Below, one piece after another: positions 24,158 through 35,656 of a stretch of DNA of 64,000 nt. This stretch comes from Pilaira anomala (taxonomy: Eukaryota > Mucoromycota > Mucoromycetes > Mucorales > Mucoraceae). The stretch's first letter is position 1. Every line of letters begins with the position of its first letter. Location: contig JAIXMQ010000004.1 in assembly GCA_025716855.1 (NCBI GenBank), positions 1 through 64,000 of the forward strand, read 5' to 3'. The position numbers were made by a program, and so were the translations under genes. Below the pieces are notes generated by a model that saw nothing but the letters and a program-made list of their open reading frames with translations, did no database searches and was not told where the DNA came from.

Positions 24158-26033
24158 GTTTGTTCTTTATATCAAATAAAAAAAAAGGAAGGAAAGTATC
24201 AAAGTGTGTCAAAAAAAAAGTATGTAGGTGTTTAGTATGAATATATATGAAAAAAAAAAAAAAAAGCATGAGAAATTATCTTCTTTTTATATACAAAGTA
24301 TTCTGGATCTATCTCAGATGGTAAGACTTGATTTGATGTAACATAATTACATTTGATGTAACAGTATTACATTCGAAATACACAAATTTGATAAGAGCTC
24401 TTTTTTTTATATATATATATATTATTTTTTGTATTACAGTAAAAAAAAAAGAAGCATTTAGTTCTCAAACTTGTGTATATTTACATGGGAAAAGTATATT
24501 TATTCCATTTTAAGTTTTCTGTTTTAACCAAGCTGAAACTTTATACATGCTGTAGATCACTTATATAAACTTTTTGTTTTTCTCGGCAAACAAACACGTA
24601 TTTGAAATGTTTATTTTGAGAAGTTCATATAAGATGTGCGTACAAAAAAAAATTAAATTTCAAAATTAGAAAATCACAAGTGTATAGAACAGAGTTTTTT
24701 TTTAAGGAGAGAGATATTTTGCGTGTATCACTGTAAAGGTTATTTTATTAGTTTAACGAAAATCCTCGGTAAAAAAAAAAAAAAAAAAAAAAAAGATATT
24801 TTGGCAATTTTGTCTTTTTCAGCTTTTCTTGCCATTAAAAGTTATTTTGGTCAACATCGGATACACACTGCATCACATGTATTGTTACATTCGTTTATTT
24901 CCTTAAATACTATATATAGCCTTTTAAAGTAAAAAAATCAAATCTCAAATTTTAAGTATTAGACCCAATAGAGCAAATAGATCTTTGAGAAAACGTTCGA
25001 TATCAAATCAAATTTGTTATTTGACTTAGTGATACAAATGCTGCTCTGATATGAAAACGATTAAAGCTATTTTATCTTTTTGGGGCATAAAATCATGTTG
25101 ATTCACAACATATAATGAAAACTTTTGTATAAATTAAGTGGAAATTACATTAGAATATGTAAATCTTACATTGCTTTTTCAACACTTTGTAAAATATATA
25201 GATAAGAAAAATATTGACATTTGAGAAAAATCTTTCAATCCTCGGTATCTTCCATTTATTTCGTATTAGTTAACCAACCAGCGCATAGATATTTTTTTTT
25301 TCCTTTTTTTTTTTTTTACTATCTAATCCTTATTTAAAATAGTCATGCCACAGTTGACTTGAACCAGTTATTACACAATTATATAATACCATGATATATA
25401 AATAAACAACTAAACCGCTTCAAAATTTACCTAATCCTTTGTCAGTTTAAAATGTTTTTTTTTTATGATCTAAATGTTTTGATATGCTTATTATTCTAAT
25501 ACATGTTGTACAATTGTTAAATAAACATGGAACCTGGCTATTTGGTTTATATGCATTCGACTTTCAAGTGCTACGTGTTTTTTCAGCAGCAGTGTGTTAC
25601 TCTCTATATACAGGAATGTTTTTGAGTTTATTCCAAAATCTATACACTTCAAAAAGAGTTTCAAAACAACCGCTTTTTACCTTTTTATTCTACTTTTTTC
25701 CTTTTTTAATCGCCAGATCAAATGCTTTTTTTTTTTTTTGTTCAAATGACATTTTACATTTTTTTGCATGATTGACAGTAAAATAAGCCTAACTTGTATT
25801 TATTTATCTCAGAAGGAGTAGTAAAAAGTCAAAGGTGAGACAGAATAAAAAAAGTGTTGCACAAAAAAAGTAAGGAAACGCACAGATATATTTTTCTAAT
25901 CTACTATTTTATTCTTAAATAAGTAAATATACATTCAATTTATACTGTGTGTGATAGTATGATTCTTATCTACTTTAACAATATCAGGAGACTAGATTCA
26001 TCTTCTTTCCTTTTTGTTAGCCACTAGCCTTTA

Positions 26034-26071
<38 letters not shown>

Positions 26072-26955
26072 TCTAATATCTGAGAACAACATTTATGTAT
26101 TTGGTATTTGTAACATCCCAAGTACAACATTAACAGAAAATTAAAGTTAGCCTAACTTTACAAAGAGATTCTTAACGCATGGTCATCTTGTTGAAAAAGG
26201 AATTTTATCCAAACCAATGAGTGTTTTTTTTTCTGTCTAGTCATTTTTAGGCGTTCAAAATAACAGTTTTAGTTATTCACGTATATTTTTTATAAAAAAA
26301 AAAATCTTTTAGAGAAATGGGATGTATATACATGAGATTCTTGATAGATCAGTTTCAGTTAAAGTTTTAATATAGCCACACACATTCTCTTGTTCTATTT
26401 GAAGGTGTGGTGGCCAAAGAGGAGATCTCCCTAATTTCATTATTCTTGTATGACATTCTTTTACATGCTCCCAGAACATTTTTATATGTAGTCTGTCAGA
26501 AAATAAAAACGTTCCTATCTCCGAGGATAAAAATTACTCAAAAAAAAAAAAAAAGTTCTTGAACACTTGTCGGGCATATTTACTTTAATATTCTTTGTCC
26601 TCTCTCACAAATAATACAACGTACTCTCTCCTGTATTTACATTTAATCTATCTCGTACAAGGACAGAAAAACGACTCCCTTCTTTTTGTGTCGCTCTCCA
26701 CCAGCAGAGTATAAATTAAAACGCTGATTTAAAATGATTGCCTGGTTTTTTATTTGTTCTTTCTCTTTTGGATTGACGTTCGACTGAATAAATTGCATGT
26801 AACACGAAAAAAGGGTGAAAGAGAAAAAGATAAATAAAACAAAATAAAAAAAGGGAATAATTTTTTGTTTTATTTCTTATACATACTTCTTGATTCATAA
26901 AAAAAAATATATGTATATATACATATATATAGTCATTATAGCTGTACAATAAAAT

Positions 26956-26999
<44 letters not shown>
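24158..26999. other. Gene-free stretch of 2.8 kb
   Basis: A+T-rich, full of homopolymers (A31 at about 26,037-26,067) and a TA repeat at 26,961-26,992. I found no gene on either strand. A weak protein-like patch on the minus strand near 26,390-26,480 could be a relic but has too little signal to name. Confidence 0.55.
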
Positions 27000-27002
<3 letters not shown>

Positions 27003-27942
27003 CTTCCTGAGTGTTGCAACATTTTTTTTCCTTAAAACAGGTGAAGATTTTAAGTCTACACTATTTCTTTTTCCTAAGATATAAATGAATTTTAGAACCT
27101 TTTTCATAATAGTTAAAAAAAAAAGAGAGAACTTACTTACGTGAAACAGGACTTTGTGGAGAAAATTGGTTAATAGGGTATGATTGCTGTTGGTATGTCA
27201 TTGGAGTTTGCGGACCTTGAGGGAATTGAAAGGCAGAAGCAGTTGCAGCAGCAACCGCATGTTGTTGTTGTCTTAACGTCGCTTGTTGTTGAAGTGAGGG
27301 TGGTCGAGTTTGAGTTTTCACAATTGGAGAATCATTCAAGATATTAGGTTGTTTATCCAACGCGATTGCATTTAGACTATCTCTTGGAGTTGCACCAGTC
27401 ACAATTGAATGAAATACGATTTCACTCATTTTAGGTGCTATATCTGAAATTTGTAAAAGATGAAATAAGCGTGGTGGGATGCCCCATTTATTAACAGGGG
27501 ATTCAGGTATAGATTGTGTTTGTATTGGGGGTGGTGGTGTTGCTGCTGCTGCTGCTGCTGCTGGTGGTATCTTTTTCTTTGATTTGGCTATTGTTGTTGT
27601 TGATGGTGTTGGTGTTGGTGTTGTTGTTATAGAGTTGGATCGACTGATATATTCGTCATGTCCTTGGAAATTAAAATCTAAATGTCCTATTTTCCAAACA
27701 TCTTCTATTGTTCTAGTAAATTGTACCCATAAATGTCCTGTAGAAATCACCATGGACCCATTCTCGTACTTGTTTATTAAACTGGCTCTAGGACATTCTA
27801 CATTCATGATCCCGCCTGGTAATATATATTCCATTGTCTTTTCTAATGTCATTTGAATTGAAGTGACTCCGCACATGTACTGAGTATGAAAGAATCTTGC
27901 TTGTAAAGCTTGATTTACCTCTAAATAAAAAAAAAACGTGAA

Positions 27943-27987
<45 letters not shown>

Positions 27988-28794
27988 CTTTCATCAAATA
28001 AAGAAAATTTTACCATATGTTTTTTGTTCATTTGTTTCCATATTAAATAATCCCATTTTCATTGTACTTTGATTCGTAAAAAAAACTTGAATAAAATTAT
28101 CCCAATATAAACGATCGATAGCCTTAATATAAATTTGAGAGGAGTGAAAATGTTATTTTTTCGGATAAAAATCATCATTGTTTTTTTTTACATCCTAAAT
28201 ACCTTTTCATGTCCTGGACTTAATTGTTCTGCAAATTGAAGTAAACGAATCACTGCCTGTCCACTTGATTGATTTCTAATGTTTATCGTTATATATAATT
28301 TATCCATATATATATATATATATATATATTTAATACCTAGGAGTATTCATAACTTTGGAAGGTGCGGGAGAACCTTGTTGAACAAAATGAGGTGTAGATG
28401 GATGCGTCATGTTTAAACGTGGCGTACTTTGTCTCTGCTGCTGCAGTTGTTGTTGTTGCTGCTGCTGCTGCTGCTGCTGTTGTTGTAGCTGTTGCTGTTG
28501 TAGTTGTTGCTGTTGTAGTTGTTGTTGTTGTAATTGTTGTTGCTGTAATTGTTGTTGCTGTAATTGTTGTTGCATCTGTTGTTGTTGCATCTGCTTTTGT
28601 TGCTGTAGTAACTGATGTTGCTGTATTAAATGAGGTGCTGGCTGAAACATGTGTTGTTGATGCTTTTGAGCCAAAAGTTGGTTTTGTCTAAATATAGTTT
28701 GTGCTTGAGCTTGCGCAAAAGCCTGTGCAGGACTTGTTACTGACATACCTGAAGGCTGTGGTGTACCAACTGTGGAAGGAATAGCGGCAGACAT
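27000..28794 (-). CDS. LIM-domain-binding transcription cofactor (LDB/PtaB type)
   Basis: Nuclear adaptor of the LDB1/SEUSS family, which in fungi (PtaB, Adn1, Mfg1) works with Flo8/Som1-type regulators of morphogenesis. The N-terminal exon is Gln-rich, with a Q run at about 28,440-28,600. The LIM-binding domain reads GQAVIRLLQFAEQLSP, YWDNFIQVFFTNQSTMKMGL, ARFFHTQYMCGVTSIQMTLE, VISTGHLWVQFTRTIEDVWK and IGHLDFNFQGHDEYISR. A low-complexity Thr/Pro/Ala insert and a SPVNKWGIPPRLFHLLQI segment follow. A stop at 27,133 lies directly after a GTAAGT donor. Splicing it to an acceptor at 27,074-27,075 gives a basic end, RKRNSVDLKSS...TLRK, with stop at 27,000. I prefer this spliced end. Confidence 0.85.
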
Positions 28795-29081
28795 ACTCTT
28801 TCTTTCTTTCTTCTCTATGTATATTTATTATGGGTGTACGTGCGTGTGAGTATATGTTTTTTTTTTTACGTTTTGTTTGTATTAGCAGAAAAAAAAAAAA
28901 AAAAAAAAAAGGTTATTTTATGTTTCTTTTTTTTTTTTATGGTTAAGGCATAAAATAAAAAGGGTAGAAATTGTCTTGTCGGCAATAATTGATATTTTTA
29001 CACCCTTTTTTTTTTTTGGGTTTTTGCCCCTTTATTCACTTTTGCTCTTTTTCTTTAAATGAAAAAAAAACTATATTTGCG

Positions 29082-29400
29082 TCACGACTCCACCCCCAAA
29101 GTTCGTTTTCCAATTTCATAAATTCACTTTTGTCGCAGCCCGAAACTCGCTTTTTGATTGGTCAAAGTTCGTTTTTGTAAATCAATCAAATTCACTTTAG
29201 TGTCACCCAAAGTTCGTTTTTACATCAGAAGAGTTCACTTTTAAAAAGTATAGGTTACAGCTTTTCCTACAGCTCAAAGTTCCTTTTGCAACAAGCAGCT
29301 TAAATTTGCTTTTATCACCCAAAGTACAATGTTTTACATTTGAAAATAAATAAAAATGTTATGAGAAAATGTTATAGTCACAGGTCATAAAGAATGATTT
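29082..29400. repeat. Left inverted repeat of the Tc1-like element
   Basis: Matches the right end in reverse complement over about 320 bases. It is built from alternating short units close to AAAGTTCGTTTTT and AATTCACTTTT, plausible transposase-binding sites. It lacks a block of roughly 80 bases present in the right arm. Confidence 0.85.
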
Positions 29401-29492
29401 TTTTTTTTGAAGCTCAAACAATAAGATGCCTTCAAAATTTGAAAGAACAAAGACAAAGTTGTTTAATAAAAGAAAAAAAAAAAACAGAAAAA

Positions 29493-30574
29493 TTAATATT
29501 TAGTAACATCGCCTTTAGCAGTTATAACTGCCTTACATCTTCTGGGCATACTTTCGTAAAGACTCTCAATATACTCGACCGTCATTTCTGACCAAGCTGT
29601 GTTTAACTTCTCCTTCAGATCTTCTATGTTGGTGATATCATCCTGCTTATCTCTCATTCTGCGAAACAGCTCAGCTCATACATGCTCAATGGGATTAAGA
29701 TCTGGTCTTTGAGTGGGCCAGTTTACCCATCAATGTCATCGAATGACTATTCTTCCATCATGTGACAAAGGCACCTTTGTGACAGGGCGCGTTATCTTCT
29801 TGATAGATGTAGGGACCCCGATTAAGTGGAGGTAAGTCAAACATGAAAGGAAGAAGTTTTTCATCCATAACTCTGATGTACTCGTCCTGGTCCATATTTC
29901 CTTTAAAAAACTCTACAGGAGAATATCCTCCATACCAGATACATGTCCAAATCATGATGATACTACCACCTCTAAACTTAATCGAACGCAATACGTGGCA
30001 AGAATAGTAGCGTTCACCAGTTTGTCGTAAGACGTGAGCAGGTCCGTCATTATTATGAGCTCTGAATCTAGATTCATCGGACCAAATGACTCTCTTCCAT
30101 TGCTCTTCGGTCCAATTTACGTGCTCTTAGGAAAGTCGTCTTGGTTTTAAGTCATGTACTCCTGCTACTAAGCCCTTGCTAAACAACTCCTAAAAAACAA
30201 AATTCCTTTAACCAACGCTTCACAGTTGACTCTGATCGTTCTCGGTTAAGTGATCTTAATTGATGTTGAAGATCCGCAATTATTTTGAAAGGATCCCTTC
30301 TTATTATAATCACGAAAGGGCGAGCTGTGTGCTCATCCAAATTACTAAGTCTTCCAGGACTCGCTCTCTTTATTGAAATGCTGGTTTTAGCCGCTCTTTC
30401 ACCAGCATTTTGGACTGTAGGTCGCTTTTTATTAACGATGGTGCTAATGGCTGCTTGTGTGAATCCGAGCTCCTGCAAATAGTTAATGGCTCCTAATTTC
30501 ATAAGTTCGACTTCACTTTCAGATACTTTAGGATCTTTTATTGCTTTAGGTGTAATTTCGAAAACTTTAACCAT
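29493..30574 (-). pseudogene. Tc1-type DDE transposase, broken
   Basis: The first 131 residues are open (start 30,574) and carry helix-turn-helix-like segments (INYLQELGFTQAAISTIVNK, TVKRWLKEF). After that the protein-like signal continues across a frameshift and several stops: VIWSDESRFR (first Asp), YIYQEDNAPCHKG (second Asp), then PDLNPIEHV (Glu) and a C-terminus ending at 29,493. A codon of the NPIEHVW-type signature and a Trp codon downstream of QEDNAPCHK are now TGA. The catalytic trio is therefore recognisable as DDE of Tc1 type, but the gene cannot make the enzyme. Confidence 0.85.
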
Positions 30575-30611
30575 CTTTTGCTTATACTTATTACTTTTTT
30601 TTTTTTAAAGA

Positions 30612-31046
30612 AAAATGACCATTCTTTATGACCTGTAACATTTTCTCATAACGTTCTCTCATAACATTTTCTCATAACATTTTTATTTATTTTCAAATGC
30701 AAAACACTGTACTTTGGGTGGTAAAAAAGTGAATTTAAGCTGCTAGTTGCAAAAGGAACTTTGGGCTGTAGGAAAAAAGCGAAATTAATGTGGAGACCAA
30801 AAACGAGTTTGGTAAGCTGGAAAGCGAAGTTTGGAGGTGGTGGAGCCGCTGTAACCTGTAATTTTTAAAAGCGAACTCTTCTGATGTAAAAAAAAAAAAC
30901 GAACTTTGGGTGACACCAAAGCGAATTTGATTGATTTTTTTTTACAAAAACGAACTTTGACCAATCAAAAAGCGAATTTCGGGCTGCGACAAAAAGCGAA
31001 TTTATGAAATTGGAAAACGAACTTTGGGGGTGGAGCCGCTGTATGG
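30612..31046. repeat. Right inverted repeat of the Tc1-like element
   Basis: About 430 bases. Besides the outer terminus it carries a second internal copy of the terminal motif (near 30,837-30,852, GGTGGTGGAGCCGCTG on the plus strand). The left arm has lost or never had this block. Confidence 0.85.
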
Positions 31047-31072
31047 TAAAAAAAAAACCCTTTTCAAAAAGA

Positions 31073-33958
31073 TCATTTATTACCCAACCAACTTGTTGCA
31101 AATGCACCAGTCATATCTGGAGAAGTTGTTTGAGGAGAAAGTAATAAATCATAATCATTAGAAGAAGAGGAGCTTAATCCTAGTGTAGATCGTTTTCTTC
31201 TGACTACATATTCTAATGCTGGTGCCTGCATTGATTTTGACCGTCTTACGGTTCCAGCACTTTGTGACGCTCTTAATTTTAATGGAAATGGTTTACTAGA
31301 AGTAGTAGTAGTAGAAGAAGGTGTAGTAGAAATATGAGTAGTGATTGCTGTAGTTGATCTTCGTTTACTCTTTTCATTTCCAATAGCTACTGCTGGTGAG
31401 CGAGTTGGAAAACTTGAAGGAGGTCCATGACGGTCTATATCACTCTTTTTTCTTCGAATGATGGCAACCATATTCGAAGATTTTTCTGTTGTAATTGTTG
31501 TATTAGAATGAGAAGGTAACATGAAATTTTGACTACTACCACCATGATTATGACTAAGAGGATGAATAGATGAATGTGTAGTGGTAATACTAATATCACT
31601 TGTATTATTTATAATAAACCTAGTATCCATAGTATTATTAGAAGTAGGTGCTGATGGATTTGAAGTTTTAGATTGTTTGCTTTTAAATACATTTGATATC
31701 CAAGATGATAAAGTTGTCTTGTGTTGACTATTGAGTGTTGACATCGTATTTGATTGTGTCATTCTCTGTTGCTCTTGTTGCTTTCTTAATAATTCTTCTT
31801 CTAATCTAATATCACTTTCTTCTACTTTTTTTACATATTCTACTTGCAAGTCATTCATAGTCGTTCTAAGCTGACCAATCTCCTTTAACATTTCCTGTAC
31901 GAGTCCAATGATTGGAAAGAATTCCAACATTGAAATATCATGAATCCATGACTCTTGTTTTACAATTTGATGACAATCTTCTATCCATAAAAATCTTGTA
32001 CGTAAACTATCTACATCCGTTACAATATTTTCTATTATTGAGTTACTCATACTACTTAATTCAAGTATATCAAATGCACGTCTTAATCTTCTGTTTAAAG
32101 CTCGAATATCTGTCTGTTGTAACCTTTGAAGTACTGTTGTTACTTGATTATAAAGTTGTCTAAAAGGTGAACTAGAATCTAACTTTACTGTCTTTGAAGA
32201 AGTAGAGGGAGATAGAGTAAGTGAAGGTAGTCGCTTCTATAAATTATTATAAAAAATAATAACAAACAATAATGAATATATTATACCATATAAAGTATTC
32301 CTTTCAAACAGTACTTACCTCCGCTGATGATGATGTATCTGCTGACGATTTTCTTAATTTACCTTTTTCAGCCATCAATTTATTCCTCATATAATAATGA
32401 TAATGATGATGAACTACAGTAGGTGGTTCGGTTATAGGTGGTGGTGGTTCGATGATCTCATTCGATACAGCGCTTGATCGTTTTCTAACTCTAGGCACGA
32501 TCAAGATAGATTCTTCATTTGACTGAGGAGCAGAGGAACTTAACCAGGTATTTGATTTATTATTATTATTATTATTATTATCGTCATTTTGCTTTTGTGC
32601 ATTATTGTTATTCTCTTGTTGAATGACAATCGAATTTTCATCATTATGCATCGTCTCCTCTTCTTGTTGTTTATCCAATTTATTATAAAGTTCATTACGA
32701 CAGTCCATTAATAAATCACTGCAGTCAAGAAGGTCCGTTTTTAATTTATTATTAGCTGATGCCAATTCTTTGATCAATTCAATAAGATGATGACTTGTAT
32801 TATTATTGTTGTTGTTGTTGTTGCTGTTGTTGTTATTATTGTTGGTCATATGCAAATCATCTGCAGTATTTGGAACAAGTAAAGCAGATGTAAGCTGTAT
32901 ATATAAATATATATTTTAAAAAATGGGGAGGTACATGTAAGTTTATTATGAGAAAGAAAAATAATAATAATATTAATAATAATATGCCTATATATTACCT
33001 TCAATACATCTTTACGCAGCTTTTCATTTGATTCTCTTAACCAAACTAAATCAAGTTGATGATCTTTAGACATACCTAATTCTTGTTGATCTAGTTTTAA
33101 CTTTTCAAAAGAGCAGCAAATTGTTTCTATACAAACAAATATATATAAATTAATATTTTAACAAAAAAAAACATACACAACACGTACGTTATGTATGTAC
33201 ATGTACTTACCATATTTTGTTTTTAACTTTTTATATTTTGATTCTAACGTTAGTTCTGTTTTTCTTGAAACCGCTAATTCCTGCTTAATATCTTCTAGCT
33301 TTTTTTTAAAAAAAAATTTGAGTTTTTTTATGTGCCCTGTAAAAAAATATATTTTAACTTACCTTGGCTCGCAATGTGTCTTCGCGTATATCAGCTTGTC
33401 TTGCCATAAATTTAAAGATCCTTAACTTTTCTAGCTCATGAATTTTTGATTTTAATTCTATTCCAAGTTGTAGACAACGATGATTTGAGTTTTCAAGATC
33501 CACCGCTGTTTCATTTAAAATCTATAATTTTTTTTTTATTTTTTGCACAAGAATAAGAATACTTTTTTTTTTTTATTTATTTGAAAAAGTACAATTATTA
33601 TACTATTTTTTTTTTTCTTTTTCTTTTTTCTCTCTCTCTTTATAGGTTTATAATTACCTTTTGTGTTTTTTGCATTTCCCAAATAGATCGGTCCTTTTCT
33701 TGTATCAAAATCCGTCTACAATGGTCCGAATCTGATAAATTTTGTTCCAACTCACGTACTTTTTCACGTAATTCTAGTAGCTATAGTAACCAAAAAATTT
33801 TAAAAAAAAAAGTTCAAATTCCACAGCTTCTTTTTTTTTATTATCATATTTTTAAGGAGATTGTACATACCTCTTGCTCAAGTCCATTTTTTATATCATT
33901 TGATTCTGATACAAATTGTTCATGTTTATGAAGTAAACTTTGTCCTATTTCTAATTTT

Positions 33959-33989
<31 letters not shown>

Positions 33990-34326
33990 GTTCTTAAGTA
34001 ACAGTAATACATATGTGTGTATCGATTGTGTGGGTACCTGCTGCTAGGCGTGAATCACCCTCTAGTTTACGAATGGCACTGGATAAAGTTTCTAAATTTT
34101 CACACTCATTTCGATTGCAACACCGACAAGTATCCAGTAACCAAGAAACGGAAGAAGAAGGTGTATCCGGAATACTTCTTGCTAACCAATCTTGAAGTGA
34201 TTCTTCAATAGATGGTAAGAAATCAACTGTAGTTGATTCTGTATTGATTGTTGTATTGGATAGTGATGGTAACGTATTGGCTCGACTGCTGACGCGAGTG
34301 CGAGGCCTTTGTCTATTCAGTGACAT
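31073..34326 (-). CDS. Large coiled-coil protein, unrecognised
   Basis: Multi-exon gene of roughly 800 residues; I do not recognise the family. The N-terminus is Ser/Arg-rich, with a Cys cluster DTCRCCNRNEC. Five short exons (about 33,000-33,970) encode continuous heptad-like helices (LLELREKVRELEQNLSDSD, SKYKKLKTKY). An Asn-rich low-complexity stretch and a conserved-looking segment (HHLIELIKELASANNKLK, DCSDLLMDCRNEL) follow, then an aromatic/His patch VVHHHYHYYMRN. The C-terminal half has helices (RALNRRLRRAFDILELSS, MLEFFPIIGLVQEMLKEIG) and a basic Ser-rich tail ending TGAFATSWLGNK. A cytoskeletal or spindle-pole tether is possible but unproven. The Tc1 element starts about 27 bases after the stop. 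Confidence 0.72.
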
Positions 34327-34978
34327 AATTTTTATTTATTTTATTGAGAAAAAAAAACTCTTACAAAAAGAAAAAAGAAAGAAAGAAAATAATAATAATC
34401 AAAGAAAGTGAGTGAGAGAAAAAAAAAAGAGAGAGAAAGAGAGAGGGAAAAGGGGCAACAAAAAAGTTGGTCATAATACGGATAATGTCACTTTACTATG
34501 AGCACAAACATTTCACAAAAAAAAAAAAAAAAGTGCTGCTTTGTTTGTATGTTTTTGTAGCAAATGACTTTAGCCAATAAAATTAAGATGACTTTAGTTT
34601 ACATCAATGAAATCATCAGTTTTTTTCTTTTTTTAGTCAGTCAAAAAAAGAACCAAAAATAAAACTTATTTAAACAAGTTATTATTGTTCGGGCTCTTGA
34701 GTTTGTTCTTTTCTAGTTTCTGTAGTGATATTTTAAAGTATACAAGCTTTTATCTCACGTGTGGAGAAATGATCACTGAACAATAAATAAAAGGACCATG
34801 TGCTAGCTTAAAAAAAATCGATTTCGTCTTAATGCACTGCTTTTCCATATTTGGTCAAAGCCCTTTTTTTATTTCCTGTATATATATAAAGGAATAAAAA
34901 ACCCTAAATTAAAAAAAAAAAATTCTTTATATTGACACTTTTCTCTCTCTCTCTCACTATTCCTCATTTTTTATAAAC

Positions 34979-35326
34979 ATGTCTCGCTTTAAAGAACATT
35001 TTGATTTCACTATAGAACAAGATCCTTTTCAAGATGATTATTCATTTTACAATTCAAATAATACCAGTAAAACTTCTTATAATAGTCCACAATTATACAT
35101 GGAACAAGATGACGATATTCGAAGACAGTCATTATCAAATACAATTGGATCTTTATCGAGTCATACCACAAACTGTAATCTAAAAAGACAAAGCAGAGTA
35201 CAAACAAGAAGACGACAACGTCAAAACAGTAATGGTTCACTCTCAACTCATTCAAGTCACAATACAGTGATTGGTTGGTGCCTAAAGCAAAAATCAAAGC
35301 TTTCATCAAAACTTCGTCATTTGTAA
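34979..35326 (+). CDS. Small Ser/Arg-rich hypothetical protein
   Basis: Single-exon frame of 115 residues beginning MSRFKEHFDFTIEQDPFQDD and ending KLSSKLRHL. The middle is basic and Ser/Gln-rich (RRQSLSNTIGSLSSHTTN, RVQTRRRQRQNSNGSLSTHS). A CT-rich tract at 34,943-34,956 and a TATATATAAA at about 34,880 precede it, as in nearby real genes. No domain is recognised. It reads like a short regulatory or disordered protein. The coding claim is moderate because no homologue is known to me. Confidence 0.5.
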   Translation: MSRFKEHFDFTIEQDPFQDDYSFYNSNNTSKTSYNSPQLYMEQDDDIRRQSLSNTIGSLSSHTTNCNLKRQSRVQTRRRQRQNSNGSLSTHSSHNTVIGWCLKQKSKLSSKLRHL

Positions 35327-35618
35327 AAAAAAAAGAAAAAAAAAACTCTTTCCCTTTAGTGTACATATTTAAAAAAAAATACCTCATACCCTCTTCTTCT
35401 TTCTTTTCCTGTTTTGATATTATTCCCTTTTTCTTTTATAAATAAAATAAATTATCTATATATTCTCCCGAAACTCAAATATAGACTTATGATATTTTAC
35501 GGCGAGTTTTCCTGTTCAGGCTTATCCCGTTGTATGTAAAAAAAAAAAAAAAATCATGCGCTTTATAATTATTTTAATGCAGCGAGAAAAAAAAAGGTAA
35601 CTATTTCATAAGTCATGT

Positions 35619-35656
<38 letters not shown>

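Larger units (their letters stand above)
29082..31046 (-). mobile_element. Tc1/mariner transposon with long modular inverted ends
   Basis: A decayed transposase is flanked by long inverted repeats. Reading inward, both ends contain CTCCACCCCCAAAGTTCG, TTCCAATTTCATAAATTC, TGTCGCAGCCCGAAA, TTTTTGATTGGTCAAAG and TCACCCAAAGTTCGTTTT. The right end begins TACAGCGGCTCC read inward, fitting a TA target with a CAG-type Tc1 terminus. The left terminus has diverged (TATTTGCGTCACGACTCC). The element is about 1.97 kb. It ends some 27 bases after the stop codon of the coiled-coil gene, so it probably sits in that gene's 3' untranslated region. Confidence 0.88.

Noticed and set aside
28398..28691. Cys-rich or Val/Ala-rich frames on the plus strand
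   Set aside because: Antisense of the poly-Gln tract of the LDB cofactor; no other support.
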